A DNA stretch of 64,000 nucleotides from Setoptus koraiensis (lineage: Eukaryota > Arthropoda): NCBI GenBank assembly GCA_048013815.1, contig CM106585.1, positions 23,312,001 to 23,376,000 of the forward strand, given 5' to 3'. Each line of letters starts with the position of its first letter. The first letter of the stretch is position 1. Below the pieces are notes generated by a model. It worked only from the letters and a program-made list of their open reading frames with translations. It was not told the origin of the DNA and ran no database searches. The position numbers were made by a program, and so were the translations under genes. Positions 11,301 through 24,300 of this stretch are shown in pieces.

Positions 11301-14300
11301 TGACAACAATGTGTCATCTCGGACTTTTGCATCGGCCAATAACAACAATGGCGCCGGCAATAACAATGCGGATGTTGATATTACGAACGGAAGTCAGCTC
11401 AAGTCGAGCACATATTCCGTACGTGCTGTTCCGCCATGCAGAAGTTTCTGTAGAGGTAAATATTAATAGGTGATATTATCACCGTTTTCAGTATGAAATG
11501 TCCACTGATGACTTTCAACTTGGTTGCAATAGGCCCCTTATACAGATATATAACGAGTAGTAACAATCTGAGAATCATCGTACATGAAATTTCTATTATA
11601 TAATCTCTACTCTTATTTTCACCCCTACTCCAATTTGAATCCTGCAGAGGCATTCAGAAAGTGTACATTCTTCTTTGAAGTTCTGTCGCTGACAGTTTTA
11701 GATCCCAAAGATTGCGACCAGTATCCCGATTCGCCTGACCCAGACATATGTATCGGATATAAAGAGCATGCTCAATTTCACCAATTAGAACTGAACCAAG
11801 GTGAGTAACACAGTAAACACCTAACTATGCGCCATGTTTGCATAATAGCAAGCAAACAAACAAGAATTTTGTCACCTAGAAAACAAATGAGAACATGAGT
11901 GAAAAATTTCAAAAAATGAGCCAACTTGCACCGAAAATTTTCTAGCATTACCATATTGCGGTAGATTGAAGACCATGTCGACATGAAATTCTGGGATAAT
12001 AGTAAAGAAGGTGCAGTCGCGTGTTTAAGTATTATATTGTCATTCATTCTCTAAAGAAAACATTTCGAAAACTCCAAAGAAATGATTATCCCTAAAACGA
12101 GGCATATCTGCCCTAGAGAATGATAGTCAGATAATTAGATTCGTTGACCTAATAAATGTGACCATTCCAATTGTTGTAAAATTGAATTAATATGCAAATA
12201 CAGGTTGCTCGGAGGACAAGTTCAAATGTACTGATGGCCGTTGCATACCGAAAAAATGGCGTTGTGATGGATTTGTTGATTGCACCGACAAAAGTGATGA
12301 AGAAAATTGCAACAATTGTGTAGGTGAAAATCAATTCTATTGCGGATCGGACAGTTGTATTAGCAAACGTTTAGTGTGCAATGGAGTCATTGATTGTCCG
12401 GATGGCAGAGATGAACGGCAATGTTGTGAGTATAAGACCACTGTATATCATAACTTTAGTTAGCTAGATAAAAACATTTGCAACACAAGCATCGTGGGTA
12501 TGCAAACTACAATCAACTGTCAACACCAACTTAACACTTGACTTCTCGCCTTACAATTCATAATTGATGGACCCCAGTGAGATTATCTCACGTTTCCGGT
12601 ACACCCAAGTACAGTGGACAAGGCCAGTTAGAGGTGTGGAGTGCACAAAACAATATTTGGAACCCCGTATGCGGGGTGCATTGGTCACCTGTACCGATGT
12701 CGCATCAAGCTTGCCGCATGCTCGGCTATAGTCGCGCCAATGAGACCCTCATCAGATATGGGCCCCTGCAAAAGATTGATTATTCGTCTATTGGCGATGC
12801 AACTGTTACTATATCTAACAACAACAAATTGGCTCATCATCAACAGCAGCAGCAGCACAAAACAGAGAGAACGAGTTTGTTGCATGGTGAAACGAACAAA
12901 CAACAACAAATGAGACTTAGACAGCGATACAATAATAACAGTGAAACAACATCAATTATTGACGCAAAGAGACTGCTGATTAATTTCACTACATTGTCGC
13001 CCACAAGCGAGATCGCATCATCATTTCAATCTAGTGACGACATGGATCTGGATGACTATGTTAATGATGATAAGCCCACGCACTCACAAACAAATAGATT
13101 GCGTCACGATCATCATGTCACCTATGAGAGACGTCCCATTGTTGCAAATGTCACCAACAACAAACAACATCCAGAGACTAAATTGAGCGACCGTTTAACA
13201 AATCACTCGTCACTCATTCATGGCAACACAAAATCACTGCTAGCAACGAATCATCATGACCTAACGGATAAATCAATCAGGAGACTGAATAAACTGAGTC
13301 GAATTAAGCGTTACAATTACATGTTTCCATCAGGCAACAACAACAACAAGGAACAAGAAGCGGAAGTTAGTTCACTCGTGAATAATCACGGCGTTACCTT
13401 AGAGGCCATGAGGGACATGGTGGGCAATGAACAGAAATGGTTCAAATCGTTGAGCAGTATGCTGTATCACGGTGCCACCATTGGCTGTCAGGGTAGACGG
13501 CTCGAGGAGCAATCGGCAGTTCTTATTCAATGCGAAAACTTTCAATGTGGTCGCTCTGTAATTAGTTATACGTCGCGTTACCATCATTCAATTCCTTCCC
13601 ATATGGACCAGCAACAGCAGCCCATTTCAGATAATACAAGCACATTTGTCAAAGTGACCACATCAGATCGCCATATGGCACGCTCTATTATGGTCGCTGA
13701 TGGTAACAAAGACGCCGGTCAAATGACCCTCGCTGACAATTATGATGATGATGATACCGCCAATAATGATACCGATGCCACTGATGATTACGACCATTCC
13801 GATATTCAATCTGAGCTGGAATTGTCACAACAACACCAACAACAGCAGCAGCTGTTTAGCTCAAACTCAGTTTCGTCACGATTTGTTGTCGGAGGCATCG
13901 AGAGTCTACCTGGCGAATTTCCTTACCTGGGCGCGTTGCATGGCGGCCCGGACGAGGTGTTCTTTTGTGGAGGTGTGTTGATTAGTGCAAATTGGCTATT
14001 GACAGCGGCGCATTGTGTCGGTAATCGTACTCAACCTAACGGATGGATGGTTAAAGTTGGCGTTACGCGTCGCACAGCTTCGCCATCGTTTGTTAGAAAA
14101 CTGAAAGTGAGAAAAATAATCAAACATCCAAACTTTAATCGTGTCTCTCTATTCAACAATGACATTGCATTGTTACTTTTAGAGGAAAGTGTTGAATTTC
14201 ATCAATATCTTAGACCAATATGCTTGCCTAGACCCAATATAGTTTTAGGTCCGGATAACAGCAACGATTGTGTTGTTGTGGGGTTTGGTAAGTCCCGGTA

Positions 14301-14910
14301 CAGTCAGGAGGCCGATTATTTGCATGTGGCACATTTTGCCAAAGTTCCAATTGTAAAGCATTCAATTTGTTCAAAATGGTACGGAGATCAAGATTTCTAT
14401 CTCACTAAGGGCATGCTATGCGCCGGCTATGCAGAGGGTAAATTGGACGCTTGCCAGGTAAGCAATAACGTATTATTTGACGTTCGTTGTTATCGTCTCA
14501 TATCAGTGTGTTTGGTGTTTACCCGAAGGCTCTAATTAACCGTTCTGCTCGACTTTTATTCCAATGAACGAAAATAATTCATCAAATACTCGCTGATCTA
14601 TCAACGACGGTCGACACGAAAACTAACAGGGCGATTCGGGATCAGGATTGTTTTGTCGATTGTCAAACAAGAATCAATATTTTGTTGTTGGTGTTGTCAG
14701 TTTTGGCATTAAGTGTGCCACACCTAAACTGCCAGGTAACTAATTGAATCCGTCCGAAAATCCTACCCTTACTAAGAATTCCACTTCAACCAAATCGACA
14801 CAAAAATAACGTTTGTGTTTTTTACCAATTCAATAGGTGTTTATACCTCTGTGCCAATGTACGTCGATTGGATTAAGTCTACAACGAGAGAATATGGTTT
14901 TCCGATTTGA
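8338..14910 (+). CDS. Corin: Corin-like type II transmembrane serine protease
   Basis: Six exons (8338-11455, 11648-11800, 12204-12425, 12578-14457, 14630-14735, 14837-14910) join in phase to give 1850 residues. The order is: low-complexity cytoplasmic N-terminus; membrane segment about 430-451; Frizzled cysteine-rich domain about 759-1080; two LDL-receptor class A repeats about 1092-1164; SRCR domain from 1166; trypsin-like domain from about 1601. This is the architecture of corin, which in mammals cleaves pro-natriuretic peptides; the substrate here is unknown. The catalytic triad is His1643 (LTAAHC), Asp1693 and Ser1794, with Asp1788 at the base of the S1 pocket predicting Arg/Lys specificity. 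Oddities: Phe rather than Arg/Lys lies just before VVGG; the active site reads GDSGSG instead of GDSGGP; and low-complexity inserts of about 200 and 240 residues split the Frizzled and SRCR domains. The start at 8338 was chosen over upstream in-frame codons because of its good context and position after the TATA box. Confidence 0.85.
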
Positions 14911-15039
14911 AGACGATCGACAGAACATTTGAGAGGAAGCTTGTTTCGAAAGAAATCCATCATCACCAGTAACTAAAACAAAGATTATTGGATACAGGGA
15001 TTAATATCAGACAACAAAGATGTAACATAGTGGTTCACC

Positions 15040-15045
15040 AATAAA
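15040..15045 (+). promoter_or_regulatory. Polyadenylation signal, corin-like gene
   Basis: AATAAA 130 bases after the corin stop codon at 14910. Confidence 0.5.
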
Positions 15046-15393
15046 TTACATGAGAACTAACGCGATTTTTAGACAGTTGTCTAGGTAGCTGATTCCAACG
15101 TATTCTCTCGTGAGGGGCAATGGCGATATTCAGTGGCGAAGGATTTCCTCTGGTGCTGTCACAAATTGTCACGTCAGAGCTCGTCTCTACTAATAGCTTT
15201 TTGGTCAGTGTTCAGTGGGTATATTTTTAGACTTTTGGCCATCGTTCACTGTCTACACAGCGTGTTCACTGAGTGCACCTATTGATTTTATATTATCTGA
15301 GAGAGTTTTGCAATTCGCTATCACCATTACTTCTAAAAATAGTAGTCACAAGGAATGTGTTGAAAACAATTTCAAGCCTACAATGTCTGTCGT

Positions 15394-15400
15394 TATAAAA
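15394..15400 (+). promoter_or_regulatory. TATA box of the YPAY-protein gene
   Basis: TATAAAA about 190 bases before the ATG at 15590, with an initiator-like tcatcc near 15418. Confidence 0.4.
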
Positions 15401-15589
15401 ATCCATTTTAAACAACTCATCCAAACTAAATTCTCACAAATTTATCATTGTGTTCAATGAAGTAAGGAGTAGTAGAAATTATTGCAAACATAATAAGCTC
15501 TAATCGTTGAGAATATCTGTGAATATCTCGAATTGTCGCTCAATTAGATAGCATAGAATCAAAGAAAAATATAACAAATATCAATAACA

Positions 15590-15955
15590 ATGAATTTTAC
15601 GTACAGTTCAACTTTCCTCGTTTTGGCTGTGTTCTGTTTGGTTCAAACGGGTGTTTTGGGTGGCCTATTTGGTAAAAAGAAACCAGAGCAACCAGTTTAT
15701 CCCGCATATCCGGTAGCTTATCCAGCCTATTCACCCACCTATCCCGCGTATTCTGCCGGTAGACCCGCTTATGCTCCAGCTCCAGCTTATGAACCAGTTT
15801 ACCAGCCCACGTATGAGCCTGCCTACGGACAGAATCACCTAGGACATCATCGTCATAATTACCCCTCTGGCTACCAATATGGTGGTGGAGCCTCTAGTGC
15901 CAGCGCCGCTGCTGGACGTGGTGGAGCCTCAGCATCGGCTGCTACTAGCAAATAA
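15590..15955 (+). CDS. Secreted Tyr/Pro/Ala-rich repeat protein (cuticle or matrix-like)
   Basis: A single-exon frame of 121 residues. Residues 1-24 are a signal peptide ending in GVLG. A basic GKKK stretch follows, then about 50 residues of repeated YPAY, PAYAPA and YEP units, a His-rich patch (HHRH), and a C-terminus of Gly/Ala/Ser (SASAAAG and similar). Tyrosine-rich Pro/Ala repeats occur in arthropod cuticle, eggshell and silk-like structural proteins, where tyrosines can be cross-linked; that role is inferred from composition only. There is no chitin-binding RR domain and no cysteine after the signal peptide. A TATA box and a polyadenylation signal frame the gene, supporting a complete short transcription unit. 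Confidence 0.75.
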   Translation: MNFTYSSTFLVLAVFCLVQTGVLGGLFGKKKPEQPVYPAYPVAYPAYSPTYPAYSAGRPAYAPAPAYEPVYQPTYEPAYGQNHLGHHRHNYPSGYQYGGGASSASAAAGRGGASASAATSK

Positions 15956-16123
15956 GTCGTAACCAGATTATAATTAGCACCATCTAGTTTATCACAAAAT
16001 ACATGAATGTCGATAAAAGATCAACTGTTATAGTTATTGTTGGGATTATGTAAAGTTACTATTACATTGTATGACTGATAAATATTAGCAACAATATCAG
16101 CAAATTTGTATGATTGTATTGAG

Positions 16124-16129
16124 AATAAA
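16124..16129 (+). promoter_or_regulatory. Polyadenylation signal, YPAY-protein gene
   Basis: AATAAA about 170 bases after the stop codon at 15955. Confidence 0.5.
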
Positions 16130-16531
16130 CACCAGATTATAATTATGAGTAATGTTTGCGAATTTATAAGCAATTGATTTTGATGAAAGGCTACGCTAGC
16201 GCCTCCACATTGTATTTTTCGTGCGCTTACTGTGCCGACATTATGTCGCCTTGTCTTCGGTTGTCCTCTGTGAGAATTGGACAGAAAGTCGGAATCAGCT
16301 GCACGAAAAATGAACTGTGGAAGAGACTGATCTCACAATAAACTCATCATCGAACATTCATCTTCGTGGGCACACTTCAACAGTAGTTACATCTTTTCAC
16401 CCAAGATCCTATGATAGTATATAATCATCATATCGCATCTAGATCGGTGACTAATACCACCACGTTGATATTTTTAGATTCCAACCGAGACAGACAATGG
16501 ACAGAAAGTATTAAGAGATTTTAAATTATAG

Positions 16532-16539
16532 TATAAATT
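16532..16539 (+). promoter_or_regulatory. TATA box of the Kelch-protein gene
   Basis: TATAAATT lies 64 bases before the start codon at 16603, with an initiator-like tcattc near 16571. Confidence 0.45.
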
Positions 16540-16602
16540 ATCGACACAAATTATAGAGAGATTTCGCGATCATTCCTCGTTATCATTAATTTCCCCTTAA
16601 AA

Positions 16603-18329
16603 ATGTCTGACCTAGAAACTTCAGAACATTCTGAGGGCGACAAGGGCCCATACGATTTCACACTGAATGTCGGCGACCAAACAATTAAGGCTCACAAGTG
16701 CGTCCTCTCCGAGTCTTCCCCGTATTTCAAAGCCATGATATCGAACGATTGCAAGGAATCCAGAGAATCAAATGTGGTGATACATCAAATAGAACATGAC
16801 ATTATCTCAATGATGATCAACTACCTCTACGAAGGTGAGATAGATGTCAACCCATTGAATGTTTCATCTCTATTAGAAGCCGCCTGCATGATGCAGATGC
16901 TGCCAATACAACAAAAATGTATCGATCATTTAGAACAAGAAATGGATCCTTCCAATTGTGTGAGCACGTTTGTCGCGGCCGAAAAATTTCATCTTGAAGA
17001 ACTGACTCGAGTGGCTGAGAAATACATCCACAGGAATTTCTCTCGATTATATCATAGTCAAATTGGACAATTTTCACTGGAACAAATAATTGATTTTCTT
17101 AAGGACGATAAAGTGGTTGTAAACTCGGAATACGAGATTTTCGAGGCTGCCAAAATATGGGCCTCTCATAACAAAATGGAAGAGAAGATGGCAGATTTAA
17201 TTGAACTAGTAAGATTGCCGCAAATGAGTATTCTGTGTCTTTTGAAAATCTCTAACGATCCGATGATTCGCTCAAACAGAAGATGCCAAGAACACTTGGA
17301 TAAAGTGAGAAGTTTCTGTTATTTCCCCTACGACATCTCCACTATCTCCACCGTGGAGAATAAGCTTTTACTTCATCCGCGAGAATCCTCTCACGCTTGT
17401 CTATATTATTTTGGAGGCGGTAAGCCAACTATGAGATATGATCCAATGGCAGATCGGTGGACAGCAACCAACATGGCGATAGTACTGCAAGAATCCTTTG
17501 CGCTTACCGTCTGGAATAATGTCATATACTTTGCTGGGGGTTCCTTGGAAGGTAAAGAGTGTGATTATGCCGCTTGTTACAATTTCCATTCGAACATGAT
17601 GATTGAGATGCCACCTTTATCAGCACCCAGAATGCTTCCCGGGATAGCAACCGTAAAGGGTCAGCCATATGTCGTCGGAGGTCACACAGGCGATAATAAA
17701 ATTTCGCCAATTGAAGAATTGTTCCAGCCTGTTCGTAATCGCTGGACAATGAGTCGAGATCTAAATGTACCGAGACGAGACTTCACTCTTGTGACTCTAG
17801 ACGGCAGCACTTACGCTATCGGCGGAATATCAATGAATAACACAGTTTGTTCAAGTGTGGAACGCCTTGAGAAATTAGGTACATGGAAAGAAGTTGCATC
17901 GATGAACCGCTGCAGGAAGTCACATGGATGCGCAGCATACAACGGCTTCATATACGTGGCGGGTGGACATGACGGGACCGGTACGTGGTTGAAATGCGAG
18001 CGGTACAACCCCCAAGATAACAAATGGGTCGATTTGGCAGATATGCCTGTTGCGAGACACAGTTTCAGACTTGTCGTACTGGGCCAACTCATTTTTGCCG
18101 TCGGAGGTGTCTTTCAAAGCGGTTGGTGCGACCGAGTTGATGTTTATGATCCAGCGAACGATAGGTAAGTATTCAAGATACCACCGACTCAGGCAACCTC
18201 CAACAAAGGAGATTACATAACCTTATTTTTCACAAATTTTCATTTTGCCGACGCAGGTGGCACACGCGCTCTCCAAAGAAGTTTGACTACTATGGCGGTG
18301 CCGTCGCCATTAAAGGATTGCACGCGTGA
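16603..18329 (+). CDS. BTB-BACK-Kelch (KLHL-type) protein, putative Cullin-3 adaptor
   Basis: Two exons (16603-18164 and 18257-18329) join in phase across a 92-base GT-AG intron to give 544 residues. The BTB domain covers about 17-115 (YDFTLNVGDQTIKAHKCVL), the BACK domain about 120-225, and Kelch repeats about 265-535 with a series of GG-containing blades (YFAGG, YVVGG, YAIGG, YVAGG, FAVGG). Proteins of this class normally bind Cullin-3 through BTB/BACK and recruit ubiquitination substrates through the Kelch propeller; that role is inferred from family. The sequence is diverged, so I cannot assign it to a named KLHL subgroup. The TATA box is close upstream. No AATAAA was seen within a few hundred bases downstream. 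Confidence 0.88.
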
Positions 18330-21300
18330 GAAGCACTGTCCGTTTTCAGACACTTGAATTTAAAGCGTTAGTTTATTCATCATCATTGGAAATGTGTTTC
18401 AAATCACAGTATAGATCACATAGTTCAGCATCAATTTCACTAGCTCGGTGATTCTATCCGATGACAGATGGTCTGTCATTAGATCAAGTTTTCTCGCCTT
18501 CCTCTTATTCAACTCTTTTGTGCAACAATGGCTAGATGGCGCCGTTGTTGACTTTGACAAAGTTGTCATCGCTGACATCATGTCAGTGACATAGCAAGAG
18601 TCAGGTAGCAGATTGTATGGCAGTTTGCAAAACAGGAAGTTGTTATTCGTGTTGTTCTCAAATGTATGTATAAGTTATGTTTATTATGAATATATACATC
18701 TCACTAACAGCTTGCAACTCACCTGTACCTTGTAGTGATGGCTAGCATGTGTTATTATTGATGATAATGATTTCAAATATGTACGATACGATAGCTAGAG
18801 TTACTAGTTGTGGAATTAGCGAAGCAGTTAAATAAAAAAACAGTCCAACGCTTCAAGCACCAAACTTAAACTTAAACTTGAGCTCAACTCCAATTACTGG
18901 CAATATGACCGCACATAACAATGATTGTTGTTTGTCTGTATGTGTTTGCGTAATATGCGGCATCTAATTAAGCTCGAGGCGCAAGCAGCAAACAGAAGAG
19001 GGGTAAATATTGATTTCATCCATCTATCTTTTATTACCATCGTGCCATAAGATAAGGCGTCTAGTGCCTGTACCAAGCAACCAGATACTAACAGAGAGCA
19101 ATTGAATCGATTTGAGCCATCGAATTGGTGTCCAAACTCGTCATAGGTGTCACTGTTTCACAAATGTTTTGCTCATCGTCGCCATCGTCATCAGCGGACT
19201 CGCAAGTGGACATCAAATGAAACGGCAAGCTCATAGTTGGTTGCTTTGCTCGCTCATTTGCTTGATTGGACATGATCATGACCGTAGCCAATTGGAGTGG
19301 TCGTAAGCTAATGATCATCAAACAACCTGACTTTTGATCAGCATTTGGTGGTTCGTCACATTGATATAACCAATAATAATAATGATGGCTATTATAATTG
19401 GTAATGGCAAGCAAACTAGATGGCACAATCAATCGGATGCCAAAGCCGGCCAGCGGTTGTGTCATCCGTCGCTTGATTGCAATCACTTGATAATGAACTC
19501 GGTCGCCCAATGTGAGCCCAAGTGAGTGTAAAAACTTGACAGTGTATAATTATTAAAAAGTATGGAAATGCAGTAGGCTAAAAATGAAAATAAACACTCG
19601 CCAGCGCAAGTTGTAAGTGGCTTGTTAAATGGCCACCAAAACTCATCAGATTCATATTTGGTTGTCTCGTTCAATTCTATTCAATTTCCGTTCGATATTT
19701 CCATTAGATTTCGCATTGAATTGCGATGGGATTTTGAGATTGAATTGTGTATCGAAATAGTTGTTTGTGAATGTGTGTTGTTAACGTCAGTCACTGTTGT
19801 TAACTTGAAACTTCTTGTTGTTTATACACAATAACAACAAAATGCTGCGCTGCTATTCATAAGACTCACACATACTTGTTTTTTAATTTTAATTTAATTA
19901 AACAAGAGAGTTTAGACAGGAAAAGAGAAGAGATTGTCGCTGGCTATGGTGTTGAATCGCTGACACTGTAGAGCTGCGAACCATTGAAAGCTATCAATAA
20001 AGGAAAATAAGACGGCAATAAACAGGTGACAGAAAATGAAAAGAATGAATGATAAATAAGAAGTGAATTTCCCTTTCATAAGTGATCGTTATCTAATCAA
20101 TTCAATGCAAATCTAATCCAATTTCGTTCTTGTATTTCTTGTATGTCCATCCAATTCACTGATATTAATCCATCTCTCAGCCAGCGACTCTCCAGTTTCA
20201 ATCAATATAATTTCAAATCCAACGAGCAGCAACCTACTCGAGTTGATTGAACGAAATGCTCAATCATCTCACAACGATTACGTCTCTATTCAGCTGATTG
20301 TCAGCTTATTGTATTTAGCTAAGAAATCACTTGGAAGCCAGATAAGATAACATCTACTATCAACTCGTTGTATATGGATATGATGGAGAGGATGAACAAG
20401 TAGTGTGGATATTGGCAATATTGCAAAGCTTGTTGGTGTATTTTTTCTCATTTTTTGATACAATCAATCTAGTTATTCAAGATGCTCAGCAACATCTAAC
20501 ATGCTAATCTATTTGAATCAATCAAACTTGTCAGATTGGTCGCTCGATGTAAGTTCAGCAATCAGATTATTCGGCTACATTGATTTTTGTAAGATGCAAC
20601 ACAAGCGAAACTGCGAAAATAGCCAGCAGTTAGCAGGCAATATCTGTCACTATACAATATAATTACACATTGCATCATAGTCATCAGCCCACTTTAATTT
20701 GTCTCGTATCTTTTATCTTCATCAGTGTCGTTATTCATTGAAATTCTCAATGTCCAATGTAAATAAAAATCTCTCTCTCGCTCGCTCGCTCAATCATCTT
20801 TTCTCATTTTTTCAATCAGTCAATTCACCTCCATTAGTCCCACACGAGCCATCAAAAATTATCGTGGCATCTATCTATGCTATTCCTTGATGAAATATCT
20901 ATCAAGGTAACTAAAGCAACTTCATTTTAGTTTGATTGACAGGTGAGTGGCCACTGTTTAAAGATAGAAAGACATGTCGGCTGTTTAATATAAGTTTGTT
21001 CTGGTGCTGCTCAATTCAAATATTCAAGGTTACAAGTTTACAAGGAAGCGCTTAGAAAAGTCAACGACGACAACACAATGCGAAGACTGTTTGTGTGTGA
21101 TTGTGTCCAACAATCTCTTGTAATCTAATAATAATTATTGTTTGTCAGTGCATAACATATAAATAGATTGCTGTTATATTTCTTGGACTACTCCATCGAA
21201 GGCCTAGAAGTACACCCAACAAGACGTGCTAGGATAGTATGAAGTGAGAAAACTTTTATTCTAGTCTCTTTGCTCAGTTGATCTAATTGAATTACAATGC

Positions 21301-24300
21301 AATCTGTAGCAGATCTGTGTCTTTATATAACAACAACAGACCGACACTCATTTGAATGCGACTCATATCAACAACAAAATTAAAGTTTGGTTCTTAGCAT
21401 TGGTGTGTCTGGTTAGTTAGGAGCAGCTAGAAATGTTTGTAGACAACAATCAACTAGGGGCCATCAAATTGACTGTACAAGTCAATTATCAGCGGTGATT
21501 TATAGTAATGTTTCAATTATCATGCTCACATAGTTAACTTGATATCTGTTGGTTTCAACAGTTGGACCAAAACAATGGTCCAGCAACAACAACAACAACA
21601 ATGACAACATTCTATTAATATTGTAACCGACAATGACCATCGATTGATGGCGGTGACTTACCTTTCTATATTGCAAGTTGTTGTTGTTATGAAATTGAAT
21701 TATATAAATAAGATGGCACGATCTTGTTTATTGTTGTTGATTATTTAACTATACAATAAAACTAACAGACGACAAGAAGAAGAATCATCACCTCCATTTG
21801 CAATGAGGCAGAACAAGACACAAGTAAGCAGACAGTGTATGTGGAGAGACAGAGACCTTCATCAGAGAGGCAGCTCAAAATCCGACAATCATGATCTAAT
21901 TTCCAGAGCGAAACCTGTTAACTTGTTTCTCTGTATCTACTCTTTCTTTGTTTCTATGTGTGTGTTCATCTCATATGTAACATATGAAATAGTAACTTGT
22001 AAGCTAACTTTACTTGTCAGCTCAAATGATAAAAATAATGTATATGTGTTCGCATGTAGACCAAATAGCAGAATTGATATACGACAAGGTGAAGCGTTGA
22101 GGATAGATAATTATACGTTGTTGATGCTGCTACTTTTATTGCTTGCTTGTCGGGTTGTTATTCCTTAAATACCATGATACCATGAAATTATCAGTATATA
22201 GTAAGGCTAGACTATTATGCAATAGTATGCTATTTTGATAATGAGCAACAGGTAACAAGTAAAAGGTAACAAGTGAAAACAATCAACAACAAATGTCAAT
22301 TCAATGTTAGCTCTCTCTTTCTCACTCGCTCTTGTACATCCTCTCGATGTTTTGGTCACGGATGAGATTAATCTGACATTGTGAATTGGTCAAAAGTCGT
22401 GATAATAATTTTATGTTTATTATATCTTATATTTGTATTCTGTACATGTTGTTGCTGACTGATATAGATGATAATAATAACAATAGTAAAAACAATAGAA
22501 ACATACAGTAGATGTTTGTGCGAAAACGACCCTGAATTCCGATTGCAAGACAACAACATGTTAAACTTGAAATTTGTTATGCTTGTTGAGTAATACTAGT
22601 GTCTTGTGTAGCGTTATATTTTGCTTTGTTTTGTTATTATATTATCCCGAAAAGTGACTACCACTTTATATTAAGCAATTTATTAAAATGTCTTTTGAAC
22701 ATGTTGCAAATTTGTTGCAAACAACAGCAGTAACAAGCTTCAACAGATACTAATTTGTGTCTCTTTTGTCCGGTTATCGAATGGCAGTTCAATGCTGTAC
22801 AGTGGACCACTCCATACAAAAAGTATTTAATAGTATAAAATTACGTTGGGGGCTCACAATTGGCATATTTCCTGCTGAAAAGGCGATCTTGGAAATCATT
22901 AATCATGTTCAAAAATAATTAAAAACCTTTCTTCGGTTCATCAATCACCATTGGCATCACGTAATGAATAGAATTCAATTAATTAACTAATCCACTTCAA
23001 TGCATGTCAGTGCTAATGCGATGATCGTTGTATTCGATTCAATAAAGATACAATATGGTAGTGGAACGAGCACACTTAAGTCATGAGACAACTTTTCTAA
23101 TCCGATAAGAATCAATAAAAAGAAGAGGGTGAAAAATAAATGATGTCTGCACTGGATAGTGGACTAACCACTATTGGACTGTCACTGTCACTTGCATCTG
23201 TCACAGCATGAGTAGTTTAAGGTCAAGATGATGAGATAACAAATGCAAACCTTTAATTATGTCTTACATGACATAGATGAGTCTTAATGAGTCTTAATGA
23301 ATATACTGTATCACAAACAAGAAGCGGTCACATGAATACCCAAATAAATAAATGAGAATCGTCATTGTAATCACATTAGTCAGTATACAAACGATTGAAC
23401 AAAACTCTCAACTTGCACTTGTCACTCGCCAAGTTAATTGAATTGAATGACTTTAGTTCATTCGTCTAATTAGCCAACTTTACACAAATCATTGTCATTG
23501 TTATGTTAGTGACATGTATAACGGCCAGATTTAATTAGAAACATCGCCATCGATAGACTTGATTTGTTCTTTTTTGTTTAATGAAGGATGACATTCTTAT
23601 TGACGCCAAAAGTTGAAAAACAAGAAAGGGAAACATTTTAAGAAACAAGACTAGAAACACTATTCTGATCAAGGAGGTCGTCATTGCTATAGTTATTTTC
23701 GTTTTTGTTTATTGTCGATCACTGACCGTCTCAAACAAGTAGCCTAATGAGAAAATAGTTTAATCCGACAGCATCCAGAAACGTTGGCAATCATCAGTCA
23801 GGGCAACTATCAAGGATTCTACTGTTATCAGAGAGATCACAACATTCTTAATTAAATATAATAATAACTTTTTGGTGTCCTAAGATGTCTCATTTTTGTG
23901 ATAGGGCGCGCAAATAAAGATCATTTATTTATGTTCAATTCTCGAATGATATTATTAGCAGACATTTTAGCATGCACTAAAGCAAGACAGCCACATACTA
24001 CAAAGAGAGAGGGCAATCAGCAAAACAGTCTGATGAACAATCAGATATGATGGCCGATTATCAGATTGAAACGTGCCTTGTTGTAATGATTGTGATAGTT
24101 ATCGCTGGGCCATAATGTCCGCTGCTACTTCTGATTTGGCCGTAGGATCTTTGACATTTGTATGAGATTGACAATTCAAGTGAATGGAGATACAAACTTG
24201 TGTTTGCACAATCAATTTAAACGATCGGCACTGTTCAGAACACAATGGCTGCCACTCCTGATGTTGCTGGCGGTTGCAGTAGAAACAAAATGAAAAGTAT

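Noticed and set aside
21803-22168. Plus-strand 121-codon frame with hydrophobic stretches
   Set aside because: No motif, no promoter or polyadenylation context, and AT-rich composition like the surrounding desert.
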